Shown piece after piece: positions 21,646 to 34,467 of a stretch of 44,615 nucleotides of DNA. This DNA is from Lichtheimia corymbifera B2541 (Eukaryota; Mucoromycota; Mucoromycetes; Mucorales; Lichtheimiaceae). The stretch lies in the NCBI GenBank assembly GCA_000697475.1, contig JNEU01000676.1, positions 1-44,615 of the forward strand, given 5' to 3'. Each line of letters begins with the position of its first letter. Within the stretch, counting starts at the first letter, position 1. The translations under genes were made by a program, and so were the position numbers. The notes below the pieces were generated by a model. The model was not told the origin of the DNA and did not search any database. It saw nothing but the letters and a program-made list of their open reading frames with translations.

Positions 21646-22965
21646 TTAAATCTCAACGACAACTTTACCAAACTGGCCACCTTGTCTATGGGCGACGAGT
21701 TAAAATACTGAAGTAGGAGAGAGCAGAAGAGTGTATGAACTTACTCAAGTCTTTCAAATGCATCATCCACGTTTTGCTGAGTCAATCCATGATACACATC
21801 CGATACGACGGGGTGAATCTTATGTTTGCTTACAAATTCAAGGAGTTGCTTGAATTCAGCACGGGAGCCCATAGTGGAACCACAAACGTCGATATTCTTG
21901 AGCACAGCAGCCATCTTAAAGTTGACGCCTTCAGGAGAAGCTGTCTGGCCATATTGTACTATGACACCTCCTTCTTTCATCACTCGTACAAATTGATCAA
22001 AGAGTGAACCACCTGCACCGTCAATCACGCAAGAGATCTTGGCACCATTAAGAAGATTTTCAAGTTCCGTGTACGCATTAGCTAAATGATAAGATGTCAA
22101 CTATGGATCGTTTCCTCATCCATTGCTCAATACATACGATCTTTATAGTTAACACCTCCTTTTGCACCCATATCAACAGCCTTTCTTATCTTTTCGGAAC
22201 TGGACGACGTCACATAAACATTGGCACCTGCAGCCACAGCGAATTGAAGAGCAAACAAGGCGACGCCGCCACCAATACCAGTAACAAGGACATTATCACC
22301 TTTTTGCACCCTTCCCTTGGTAAAAGTAGCTCTGTAGATATCCCTGTAAGTCATATACATGACGGTTCTTGTTCGCTTTATTTTACCTGTAAGCAGTCAA
22401 ACCAGCCAAGGGTAAAGCAGCAGCTTCAGCTGTTGTAAGATGTTCAGGGCAAGGGAACACCTCCTTTTCGTCAATGTTGATGGTTTCTGCTAGTGTACCT
22501 GCATAGTTGATAGATTTGTCAGCAAAACCTTAAATCAATCACGACGATGACATTGCTTACCAGGGTTAGGCAATAAACCAAGGATACTAAAGGTACCTTC
22601 TGGAGCTCTCGGATCCGAGTCCCAGTTGACACTAGGTGAAATCAATACGCGTTGACCAACTTTCACTGAACCAGCACCAGACTTAAGGACTACACCCACA
22701 GCATCAGCTCCCAAGACTGAATCAAGCGTGATAACGGCATGTTCATATAACCCCTTGAGAATCCATAAATCACTATGAAGAAATGATTCTAGTATGATAT
22801 AACTAATTATCTCTTGATAGTTGCTTACCGATGATTAAGCGCAGCGGCATCAATCTTTACAATGGCTTGATCAGGTCGCGGTACGGAATTTACATGCTCC
22901 TTGACTTGAATCGAGTACTTATATCCTTCCTGGCAAGGAGTATTGGAGAGAACGGCAGCAAGCAT
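21646..22965 (-). CDS. zinc-type alcohol dehydrogenase-like / quinone oxidoreductase family protein
   Basis: Exons 22829-22965, 22561-22772, 22387-22498, 22138-22331, 21745-22081 and 21646-21685 give 343 aa, the usual length of medium-chain reductases. The GroES-like half contains ALNHRDLWILKG, VLGADAVGVV and VGQRVLI. The Rossmann half has VLVTGIGGGVALFALQFA (nucleotide-binding Gly-rich loop, residues about 165-182), KAVDMGAKGGVNYKD and CVIDGAGG, and ends GGQFGKVVVEI. The Cys/His ligand pattern of true zinc alcohol dehydrogenases is not seen, which favours the NAD(P)H:quinone oxidoreductase/COG0604 group; the substrate is unknown. Three Yap1-type sites lie 87-145 bp upstream of the ATG, which suggests oxidative-stress control. 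The ATG at 22965 gives the expected N-terminal beta strand. Confidence 0.9.
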
Positions 22966-23035
22966 TGATATATATATATATAGGACCAAGTAGATGTGTA
23001 GTATATAATGATAAAGAAGGTCGCTTTTATAACCT

Positions 23036-23112
23036 GCTGCTCGCCAGGGTATTACTAATCCGCTGCTCGCCAGGGTATTACTAATCCCCTGCTCGCCAGG
23101 TATTACTAATCT
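23036..23112. repeat. three tandem ~26-bp repeats, each with a TTACTAA site
   Basis: Units 23036-23061, 23062-23087 and 23088-23112 share GCTGCTCGCCAGGG followed by TATTACTAATC; the third has lost one G and starts with C. Each contains TTACTAA (23052-23058, 23078-23084, 23103-23109), the classical recognition site of Yap1-type AP-1 factors, at 26- and 25-bp spacing. The array lies 71-147 bp upstream of the oxidoreductase ATG on the minus strand. Confidence 0.9.
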
Positions 23113-24014
23113 ACTGATCCCAGTTGCCTTATTTACTTGTCGTTCTCAATTAATCTTATGAACTGCTACCTCAAAAGCGCTGACAATCAACAATCATCAT
23201 ATAGAAGTTTCTTGATGATCCATGAAATTGTTTGACCTGCATACACAGTTTATTATGTACTGATTTAAAATTTGCTACCTTTGACTATCTCCTTACAGCT
23301 TGCCACACATAACTAGTGGCCTTATATTCATCCGTATATCCAAATTCATTCTTACTTTGTATGGCTCTTATGAAAGGACATTAAACTATGCATACACAAC
23401 ATACACGATTCTTTGGGATTCAGCCGCGATTGTCAACCCGGATCCTTGAAGCGATTATCATCTTGCGTCAACAACTTGAAATGAGTTAGAAAATGGGAAT
23501 TCTCGATCTCGTTGTTGAATTATGCTCATATCCCTTTTGATAGCTTGTGATCAATCATTGTCTTATCTATATATCATTTACAGGTAGCGACCTTCATACG
23601 CGGTACGGGTGTTTGGATTATATCAAAGAAATCTTAATTCACATTTTGACGGCGTGATCACGTGCTGACTTTAGCTGCTCATTCTCATATAGCATTCAAG
23701 GATATGGCTGTTGACTTTATCCACAGAAAATGTTACTTGCAAGGTAGACCTGGTCTTTTCCAGTGCTCGATTTCGACCAAAGATACATATTGTACATGGC
23801 GTGATAGAGCAATGTTTGTTCAGGTATAAGTGCATCATTTTAACCCCTCGATTGTCACATATCATTCAAGCAGAGTATAGTTGTTCGGTTTAATGGCGGT
23901 GGGGAAACACGTACAGGAAAGGGATATCTTTAATCAATGTGTGTCATATATCATCTCTGTAGTCGTAAATTACAGTTGGATCTGGTTGCGTGAGTTGTAT
24001 TTGTGGACAAGAGA
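23113..24014. other. intergenic region
   Basis: AT-rich sequence upstream of the oxidoreductase gene and downstream of the RNASEK-like gene. No supportable gene, RNA or further repeat was seen on either strand. Confidence 0.5.
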
Positions 24015-24367
24015 CTATTGCATAGAGTGGATGAGTTGGCATAAAAAGCTGAAACATCTCTCGTTTATCCTCAACCCCCTTACCTGGCAGCCACAGAACG
24101 CAAGGAAACACGCGTATACAATAGCAGCAGTGAAGCAGGCTTGTGCAGTAGCAGAGGGATCGTCAGGGTCGTCCATGAATTCAGTCAACACTTCCACACG
24201 AGCATCAAAGGCCAATCCGAGTAGAAACTAAAATGTCGGGCCATTGTCATAAGTTGCGTTGGCCATCTTGCACACTAGAAAGAGTCATGACTTACAAGGA
24301 AAATGATACCACAGAATGACAATACACTGCAGCATGCAGCATTTCCAGGACTGACAAAGGTCTTCAT
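24015..24367 (-). CDS. RNASEK: ribonuclease kappa-like small membrane protein (V-ATPase associated family)
   Basis: Exon 1 is 24296-24367 and exon 2 starts at 24227 (intron 24228-24295). The product begins MKTFVSPGNAACCSVLSFCG, has a first hydrophobic helix (CSVLSFCGIIFLFLLGLAF), a polar loop FDARVEVLTEFMDDPDD, and a second helix (CFTAAIVYACFLAFCGCQV). This matches animal RNASEK (about 98 aa), now known as a V-ATPase-associated protein needed for endosomal acidification. The end is uncertain. Reading straight on from CGCQ gives a stop at 24015 and 94 aa. Alternatively a GTAAGG donor at 24083 starts another intron, with several possible acceptors downstream. Length and the QVR residues favour the unspliced end. 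Confidence 0.72.
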
Positions 24368-25382
24368 CGCGTCAATTGAGTATTCGGGTGTGTGTGCGTC
24401 GCTGAGTGAAGAAAAGAAGAAGAAAGGACACAAGCGAGCGGACTCGGCTATTCGCACACCCCCCCACCCCATTTGTGCATCACTGGCTCCCCTTTCACTC
24501 ACCAATGCTGAAATCTACTGTGTACCACTGAAGCACTTTATCCACTCTCTTCTTAAACAACCCCTTATAATATACTGAACGTTGATGATAAATTAAAGAA
24601 AACTACTATTCTACTACATGTGCCTTATGTTTGTATGTATGGAGAGATGCATACGATGTAAACAGGCATCGCCCGTCCCACCTTTATTATATGGTCACCC
24701 TATTTCGATCCACCTTTCACGCTGCACATTATTTTCTACCTATCATCACAGTAGCTAGCGGTGTTAGTGAGTCAATAGAAATGATAATTGGATACATTTA
24801 TGATGAAGCGGGAGAGGATGGGATATGTTATAGGCCATGAACCTCGTTGACGACTCTAGTAAGACGGCTAGGGACATCATGCACCAAATTGCTGACTGCC
24901 TTGTTTATTGCCACTGGAGACATCATCAACATATTAAGCTACAACATCGGGTGAATGACTTGGATACCCTTCACATGTAGCAGAGCCATCTCTACCTGCA
25001 GCAATCACCATGGATAAATGCAATATGCGTTTCTCTCAATGGCACTTGTCGCTACGTAGCTTCTCTAAAATCTACCCTCATTGTGAGGAGGGTGGCAGCT
25101 ATAACCAAATCCTTCGCACTAATAGATGATGCACCATGCATGATAATAAAACATTTTGTAATGGAGCCATGAATGATGATAACTTTTGATTTATTTTACT
25201 ATTTGACCTACTACTACTGCTACTCATGTGCATGGAGAGAGAAAGAGAAAAACGGGGTTTCAAGTGAATTTCCAGGTGTGAACAGGCAAGGTCAAATTGT
25301 CAGACTGGCACAGCACACTCAATTTTTGTCTTCCTTGACGACACACACATACCTATACACACACCCTCACACAACCTGTACA
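24368..25382. other. intergenic region between divergent genes
   Basis: Separates the RNASEK-like gene and the TFIP11 gene, which start away from each other. No frame with protein character was recognised. A CA-rich stretch precedes the TFIP11 ATG (25340-25382). Confidence 0.5.
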
Positions 25383-27585
25383 ATGGGTCGACGGAAACAG
25401 TATATGGACGATGGCGACGATTCTTCTGACGAGGAAGGCGGTCGTATCCGATTCGACATTACCGACCGCGATTTGGAGGAAGAAGCTGAAGGGTTCTATG
25501 GAAGTCGCAGCAAAAGGAAACGCTTTGAAGACGACGATGACGATCTCGATGAAGACGAGGCAGACATGGGACGTGGAGGACTTGGATCAGGATTCAGCAT
25601 GGCCAATGTGGTGAATTTCAAACCGTCAACGACGCAATCAACGCCTTCACCTAGCACAAGTCGATCCAGTACGCCTAGTAAAGAAGCCCCTAAACGACCT
25701 CGTCAACACAATATTCGACCTGCAGAAGATTTTGCAAAGTTCACCTCGCACGGCACTGGTTTCGGTAAACGGATGCTGGAAAAGATGGGTTGGCGTATGG
25801 GCCAAGGTCTTGGTGAAGAAGGTGCAGGTATCATCAATCCTATCGAGACCAAGTTACGACCCAAGGGAATGGGTATGGGCTTTCGTGGTTTCAGCGAACA
25901 AACGCAACAAGCCAAAGAAGAGGCCAAGCGACAACATGGTGGTGGTTCTACATCTGAAGAAGAAGAAGAGCTATCTGATGATAATCAACAACGACAGCAA
26001 CAACAGCCCAAACGCGAAGCATGGAAGCGTAAGACCCGTAAGCCAAAGACAGTATACAAGACAGCAGCTGCCATTATTGCCGATACAGCTGAACAAGGAA
26101 CGACAGCACCAGCAACACAACAAAAAGTGATTGATATGCGTGGACCTACTGTACGAGAAGTCTCATTAGCGGATCTTGAACGAGAATCGCCCAGTTGGCA
26201 GGAAACGACAACACGACTCCCTGAATTACGACACAACCTAAGACTCATTGTGGATCTTGCACGAGGTGACTTGGAGAACTTGGCACGTGACCGCACATCG
26301 AATGAGTTGCGTCTGAAAGCATTGGAGGAAGATTGCTCAGTGATTCAAAAGCGACGTGAGGTGGATACAGCTCGGCGTGACAAGGTTATACGTGTCAAAG
26401 AGATGGCTCAGGAATTGCAATCGATTTCAAAGAGTGCTTTGGCGAGTGGTGCCTATGAACAAGCCAACATTACTGCCTTGTTTGGAGATGTCTTTGAGCG
26501 AATGATCAAGGAGTATACGCCTGAGGATATAAGGTCATTGCATTTGGATCAAATTGTCGTTGCCGTGTGGACACCCGTGATGAAGTACAAGACGGCAAGG
26601 TGGGATGTGCTGGCAGATCCAACCTGGGGAGCAAAAGATGTCCTGGCATGGCGTCAACTACTTTTGGCCAACGATGATGATGAACGTTCTTTCAATTCCG
26701 ATTTTGTGGTTCCTCGACGACCGAGGAAGGAGATACCCAATGCAACACCTTTTGAAATGATGATGAACACTGTTTGGTTGGTTCGTGTGCGTACAGCCAT
26801 CAAGTAAGTTTTTTTTTCATATTTTATGTTTTAGCTCTCCATATATCTAACATGTTTGTCATCTTAGTAACACTTGGAACGTTCGTGACCCTGAGCCCAT
26901 TGTACAATTATTGGAAGCATGGAAACCACCCTTATTACCCACCTTTATATTCGAGAACATTGTCAACCAGTTGATCCTTCCCAAGATAACACGTGCAGTG
27001 GATGAATGGGATCCTCGCAACGACCCTGAAATGGTTCACACATGGATCCACCCTTGGCTTCCAGTACTCGAGGCATGGCGACTAGCAGAATTATTTACAA
27101 ATATCCGACACAAGCTTTCTGTCATTTTGCGCGTATGGCATCCATCCGATGAATCGGCATTGCATATTATCACGCCTTGGAAGGGAGTTTGGACGGATGC
27201 TCAAATGGAGACGTTCCTTGGCAAGGCGATCTTGCCCAAGCTTAAACGAGTGCTTCGAGACGAGTTTGTGGTCAATCCACGCGATCAGCAATTGGATCCA
27301 TTGATATGGGTGCTCGCTTGGCGAGATTTGGTTTCAGAAACGACCCTATCGCAGCTGATGGAGAAGGAATTCTTTGGCAAATGGCTTGATGTATTATACA
27401 AATGGTTGACCCTCAGTCAAGATCGAATCAACTATGACGAAGTCCGGGAATGGTACTTGTGGTGGCGTCAGGTTTTGGAAACGTATGGATTTGCCGACAA
27501 CAAGATCATCTCTGCATGCTTTAGAAAGGGTCTAGATATGATGGCAGCTGCAGCTAGTGGAGAACCTGTAGTCAAAAGTTCATAA
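25383..27585 (+). CDS. TFIP11: TFIP11/Ntr1 (Spp382) spliceosome-disassembly G-patch protein
   Basis: Exons 25383-26803 and 26868-27585 give 712 aa. TFIP11/Ntr1 recruits and activates the DEAH helicase Prp43/DHX15 to release the intron lariat and disassemble the spliceosome. The N-terminus is acidic (TIP_N-like RIRFDITDRDLEEEAEGFYG). The G-patch is at about residues 121-166 (GTGFGKRMLEKMGWRMGQGL). A basic linker, VIDMRGPTVREV and a coiled-coil-like LPELRHNLRLIVDLARGDLE follow, then the GCFC domain (WDPRNDPEMVHTWIHPWLPV). The protein stops shortly after KGLDMM; the extra C-terminal module of the human protein (837 aa) is missing. ATG 25383 (MGRRKQYMDD) is taken as the start; the open frame upstream lacks conservation character. 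The 3' end faces the next gene, with 71 bp between stops. Confidence 0.93.
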
Positions 27586-27656
27586 AGTATATCTATTTTT
27601 TTATGATGCAAGCATATTCAATTATAAAAAAGTGGTGTATATTTTGTATGGTGTCA

Positions 27657-29259
27657 TTATTTACAATTGCGAAGAGTAGCTAATAGGTTATCTAACTCTG
27701 CAAGTTCCTGATCCGACTGCGAATTGCGAGGATGTTTTTTGGTTTGCCGAGTATAAGTGACTTTGACATTGATGGGGTTTTGTGGTTGATATCTCGGTCG
27801 TCTTGGTTCATTATTATCATGTTCATTCGTATCATCATTGTTGCTGTCATTCAATGCCTCCTCAATCATCTTCATCCACACATCTTGGGACAAGTTTTCA
27901 TCTCCTCGTTCAGGTGATTCAGGTACAGATGCCGTTGTCCAACTATCCGCCTCATCCAAGTCATCATCACCAAAGTCATATCTTGGCAGGGGTCCTCCCT
28001 CATTGATTCCTTGTCCATTGGCACTTTTCAAGCGAGACACCAGGTTACGTTTACGTTTCTGGCTAGTTTTCTGTGGCTGATAGTGTAATGATGGCCGTTG
28101 TTGTTGTGGTTGCTGTGGTGGTGGTGGGAGGTCATCTGTGCAACATGGTAATGGATATAACTTTGGTTCACTGTACGCAAGAGATGTCTTACGAAATGTG
28201 CTGACGATAAGGTTGGGTGCAAAGCGGACTGATTTCTGACGTCTGGATTTGCGAGAAGAAGAGGAAGAAGATGTTGGGGATATAAAAGATGAAGGTGATG
28301 AAGGTGATGATGATGACGATGACGATGATGCTGCTGCTGTTGTTGTTGATACTGTTGATTTCGATTGCAATGAAGATGCGACCATGAGACGTATTTCACC
28401 GGGATCATCCTCAGGAAAATCGAATATATCCATCTCCTCATTCTTGGTACATGGCCTCTTTACATGCTTTTGCTTGGGTGTTTTGGATGTCATCAAAAGA
28501 TCTGGATCAGTAGGAAAGGCAAATACATCATTATCATCTGATGATGTCGTATCATCCAAAGATTCGTCGGTGGATGATGTTGTATGGATAGACGCCGGTG
28601 TACTTTGTTGAATCAATAACGATGTCGTATCAGATGGAAGCTCAACGGTGGTCTCCATTTCCTCGTTTGTATGTGTTGGCAGCCGAATGTCATTGTCCAT
28701 AGTATCCAAATTCTCGATTGGTAAAGGTTCCAAATCTTGTTTACAGGTTGTTGTAAATGTGTTGTCTAACGCTATTGTATGCGATTCCAGCGTTGCTTCA
28801 TATGTAGGTTGTATAGAGTGCTCCAAGATATTCATCTTTTCTATATGCCCATTGACCAGTGTTGTTGCTGCCATATTGGTATTGGGCGTCTCATGATGCT
28901 AATAAGCGAAAAGGAGAGGTCATCATTTCTAATCATTCAAGATCCCTACTCGTCTGCACTTAATTTACCATTGTAGCCATTGGTGTTACATGCTCCTCAG
29001 GTTGTTTTTGATTCCTGATATTGTTTGCTGATGCTTTTGTTGACTTGATATGAAAACTCTTATCCTCTATAGCACCAGTCTGCCCTGCTACGAAAAGCGA
29101 TGCGCCTTCCTCATGCACTTTGACCATGGTGGGTCGTTGCTGATGCTTCTGGTCTTCGAGATCGCTGTCATCGTCGCTCGAATCGGATATAAACTCCAGC
29201 TTCGTCTTTCGCCGATAAGTGTAAACTGGCCGTCTCGTCAAGTTAAAGTGGGGAAACAT
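27657..29259 (-). CDS. acidic disordered protein with repeated FxFPxD motifs
   Basis: Exons 28969-29259 and 27657-28898 give 510 aa. No folded domain is visible. The N-terminus is basic with NLTRRPVYTYRRKTKLEF followed by an acidic SDSSDDDSDLED. Two similar motifs, DVFAFPTDPD and MDIFDFPEDDPGE, occur mid-protein, followed by a Ser tract, a basic SRKSRRQKSVRFAPN patch, a proline/Gln segment and a C-terminal DVWMKMIEEALNDSNNDD. YTYxRK near the N-terminus with FxF motifs in acidic context is reminiscent of cohesin-release factor WAPL N-termini, but the WAPL domain is absent, so this is only a suggestion. I started at the ATG at 29259; an upstream in-frame ATG (MGNWCFSFLF…) looks untranslated. 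A long pure-Ser run is encoded around 28245-28330. Confidence 0.8.
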
Positions 29260-30106
29260 GAAAACGATATGCCCAGGAACGCGTTGAACGAGAAACAAAA
29301 AGGAGAAACACCAATTTCCCATTTTTACCGCGCGCCGCGTTCCTTCATCCACTCCGCAAGATTTGGTCACCTGACATTCATTCCTATGCCTATATAGTTT
29401 GTTGATTGAAGATGATAACAAATGAGATCAGTACACCAGCAACTTCTTTTCTAATAGAATGTGACATTATATATGCATATCGCACACCTTGCTTTTTATT
29501 TACAAAGCAATAGAATGAAGATGACACCAACGGTGGCATTGTTATAGCATTAAACGTATAAAGAAAGGTCTGGATAAAGATCCAAGCCTTTGCTGACATC
29601 AAGCCCTCTAAAGGGAGGATAAATTGTTGCCATCAATGAACCATAGAAAAGTTTGGCGGTAGTTGTTATAATACTCACCCGCATACGATGATTGTCTCTT
29701 TCAAACGGCCCGCTTGTTGCCCTTCAAATATAACCCCAACGTATTTGCTTTATTGCAACCTAAAAAAAGCGTTACGATGCAGGATACCCAATGATAGTAA
29801 CGAGATGTTGTTATACCATCCTCATCACAAAGACGCAGGATTTAAGGTGTGGTGCTTTATCTCCTCCTGATAGTAACTCATTGTTTGCATACGCACCATG
29901 ATGTCATGTCAATGACTGACCCAAGAATGTGATGAAAGAGAGAATAAAGAACAATACCAGGGAATGGATCTATACAACCAACAATCCATTTCACCCATTT
30001 CAATAGCAGAAAAAATGTGCATGGACCAATCCCGCTATCGGCGTGTGGAACGAAAAGCGTCATGCACTTGGTTCACTTGTTGTACCCCGCCCATCCCATC
30101 AAGATG

Positions 30107-30140
<34 letters not shown>

Positions 30141-30456
30141 ATATTATGGATGTAATACAATATTACTATCGATACAATCGATGACATACCACGAAGAACG
30201 CCAACAAACCACATGAAATGCTCTATTAGGTAGATAAAAGGGAAGCAGTAGAGGGATAAAGCCTGTGCAAGCTTCGTTTACCAATAGTACGCTCCACCTA
30301 GAGCTGCAATGTGACCCATGTGCCACGCAACTTTCTTTTTTCGTCCTTTACCTCCTCGACTCTCCCTCCCTCGCTCTCGCACTTGTTCTCTTTTTTAACG
30401 TTTGTGCACCCTCGCTGATTCCTTGTTTCTTTTGCTTTCTTTTTCATCTTTGAGCA
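29260..30456. other. intergenic region with a (GT)n microsatellite
   Basis: Holds the promoters of two divergent genes. A GT repeat spans about 30107-30138. Pyrimidine-rich sequence at 30330-30450 precedes the Rho GTPase ATG. No gene was recognised. Confidence 0.55.
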
Positions 30457-31312
30457 ATGACCCGGGTAAGTTGGGTTTGACTTTTTCGCCCCCTCATTGA
30501 CTCTTGCTCATTGACTTTTGCTTAGGTTGCTCGAAAGAAACTCGTTGTAGTCGGTGACGGTGGCTGTGGCAAGACCAGTTTACTTGTGGTTTACAAAAGA
30601 GGCGCCTTTCCAGAGGTAAAAAAGATCACTTTTGGGGGTATAGGAAAGGAAGAAGGATTGCGTTTACTCATGGATAGTAGCGTTATGTTCCCACTGTATT
30701 TGAGAATTATATTGCAAGTGTTCAACTCGATAACAAGACGATCCAGCTGGCGTTGTGGGATACTGCAGGCCAGGAAGACTACGACAGACTGAGACCGCTC
30801 TCTTATCCCGAGACTGATGTCGTTTTGATTTGCTTTGCCATTGATCAAAGAACGTCCTTCACCAATGTACAGGATAGGGTATGATATCATCATCAAATGG
30901 GAAAGTTTAAGGATATATATATATATACTCACATGTTGATCTCCCCAATGGTATCTTAGTGGCTTCCCGAAGTAACCCATTTTTGTGAGGGCGTTCCCAA
31001 GCTCCTCATAGGCACCAAGATTGATCTACGTGATAACGCCACCAGAATCGCTCAGTTGAATGCGTTGGGTAGTCAACTTATCACTTATGAGCAGGTAAGC
31101 AAAAAGCGCTCATTGTGTTTTACACATGAATGAAAATAGGGTTAACAATGAAACCATAGGGTGAACGTCTTGCAAAGGAGATTGGAGCAAAATACCATGA
31201 ATGCAGTGCTATGCTCAACAAAAATGTGAATGAAGTCATCGAAGCGGCTACCAGAGCTGCCATGTCAGGCGGTATCATGAAGCTGCAAAAAAAGTTGTGC
31301 ACGCTGTTGTAA
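30457..31312 (+). CDS. Rho-family GTPase, Rho4-like
   Basis: Exons 30457-30465, 30526-30615, 30681-30878, 30960-31094 and 31160-31312 give 194 aa. Rho GTPases control actin, exocytosis and cell-wall assembly. Visible elements: P-loop GDGGCGKT, switch [10 protein letters not shown], switch [22 protein letters not shown], the Rho insert region, GTKIDL (NKxD equivalent), and ECSAM. The C-terminus is CTLL, a CAAX box ending in Leu that predicts geranylgeranylation. [17 protein letters not shown] and LICFAID…[13 protein letters not shown] fit fungal Rho4 best, although the long N-terminal extension of many Rho4 proteins is missing. Exon 1 codes for only three residues (MTR). Confidence in Rho is high, in the Rho4 subclass moderate. 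Confidence 0.92.
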
Positions 31313-31756
31313 TCATCTTTTATTAGATCTTGCCCTTGTTGTATTCCTAAATTTGTGTATACCCGTTACCCCTATTGTTGTTTTATCTATTGTGCCATTC
31401 TCAACAATAAAGCACGCTTGAAAAGAAAACGTTTACAGATCATCGTGTAGTCCATAGACCTATGCACGTACGTTGTTTTTGTTCATCACTTTGCCAAAAC
31501 AAAAAAGGCGCATTGTCATACATGAATATAAACTTTAATTGAATATTTACAGTGCACAAGCGTCCATCAAACAAGAGAGGCGGTCTCATGCCCTGCATCC
31601 CAAAACTAGTAAATCATCCAGCTAAGCAGCACTACTACTCGTCATTTGAAGGGTCATTCTACATTTCAAATTGACACACAGCCTGTCATTCCTAATAGCA
31701 CCAATTGATGATAATGCAATGTTGTTGATAAAAGAAAAAGAAAACTACGGCTATTA
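31313..31756. other. convergent 3' intergenic region
   Basis: Contains an AATAAA at about 31406-31411 after the Rho gene, and AT-rich sequence before the SRPK stop on the other strand. Nothing else was seen. Confidence 0.5.
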
Positions 31757-33736
<1,980 letters not shown>

Positions 33737-34467
33737 ATTTGAGTGGGAGAGAGTATATCCTTGAAGAGAAACAAAGAAAACAAAGAGAAAAAGAACCAAA
33801 GGGGGAAACGCAAAAAAGTACTTTTACTCTCCTCCGTCCTCCTCTGCCCAAATTGGACGACGTAGCACAGCAAATTCCCCTCCTGACGATCCTGGTTATC
33901 CCACATCTCCATTTATCAATGTAAATCAGGTAGTTGATATTATCAGCATTTCACTCAATAAAGCTATCTAACATCAAAAAGCAACCCAATCTAGTTAGTG
34001 TTATCTGGACCCGATGCAACAAGTTGTTGTTGTCTACTACATTATGCATGATATTAAACGCTGTCCTTTGTGTTAATGCAGAACCACTTTGCGACGTTGG
34101 TGCGTTCTTTCACTTGGTCTTGAGATTCCTCTTTCTTCCAAAAGCCATTTTTTACTAGCATAGATTACGCTGTTGCTATATGCCTCTTTTCATCCAAGAA
34201 CCCTCATACAATGTGCTAAGATACGAATAAAGAACTCTCCAGAGTCACATTTATTTATTATCATGATGGAATAACAAGGTTAAGAAGATGGCACATTTAT
34301 TCTCGATGACATGAAAAAGGATGATGAAGGAGGGGATGAATATAGTCTAACTACAGCCGCCATCGGACTTGGTTGCCCAGACAACCACCACCCATTTAAG
34401 CCAGGAGCGCTCACGAGTTCCACCACAACTCCACCTTTCGCTCCGTTGACTGACACGTCCTTGCATC
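33737..34467. promoter_or_regulatory. divergent promoter region between SRPK and CTNNBL1
   Basis: About 730 bp separates the start codons of two splicing-related genes transcribed away from each other. GA/CT-rich tracts occur near the SRPK start (33740-33800). No specific operator was identified and no gene was seen inside. Confidence 0.4.

Noticed and set aside
25173..25382. Upstream extension of the TFIP11 frame by 70 residues
   Set aside because: Low-complexity THTYLYTHPHT-like translation from CA-rich leader; MGRRKQ at 25383 starts the recognisable acidic N-terminus.
29279..29284. ACGCGT cell-cycle (MCB) box near the start of the disordered acidic gene
   Set aside because: A single 6-bp match only 20 bp from the ATG; the same hexamer occurs elsewhere in the window by chance.
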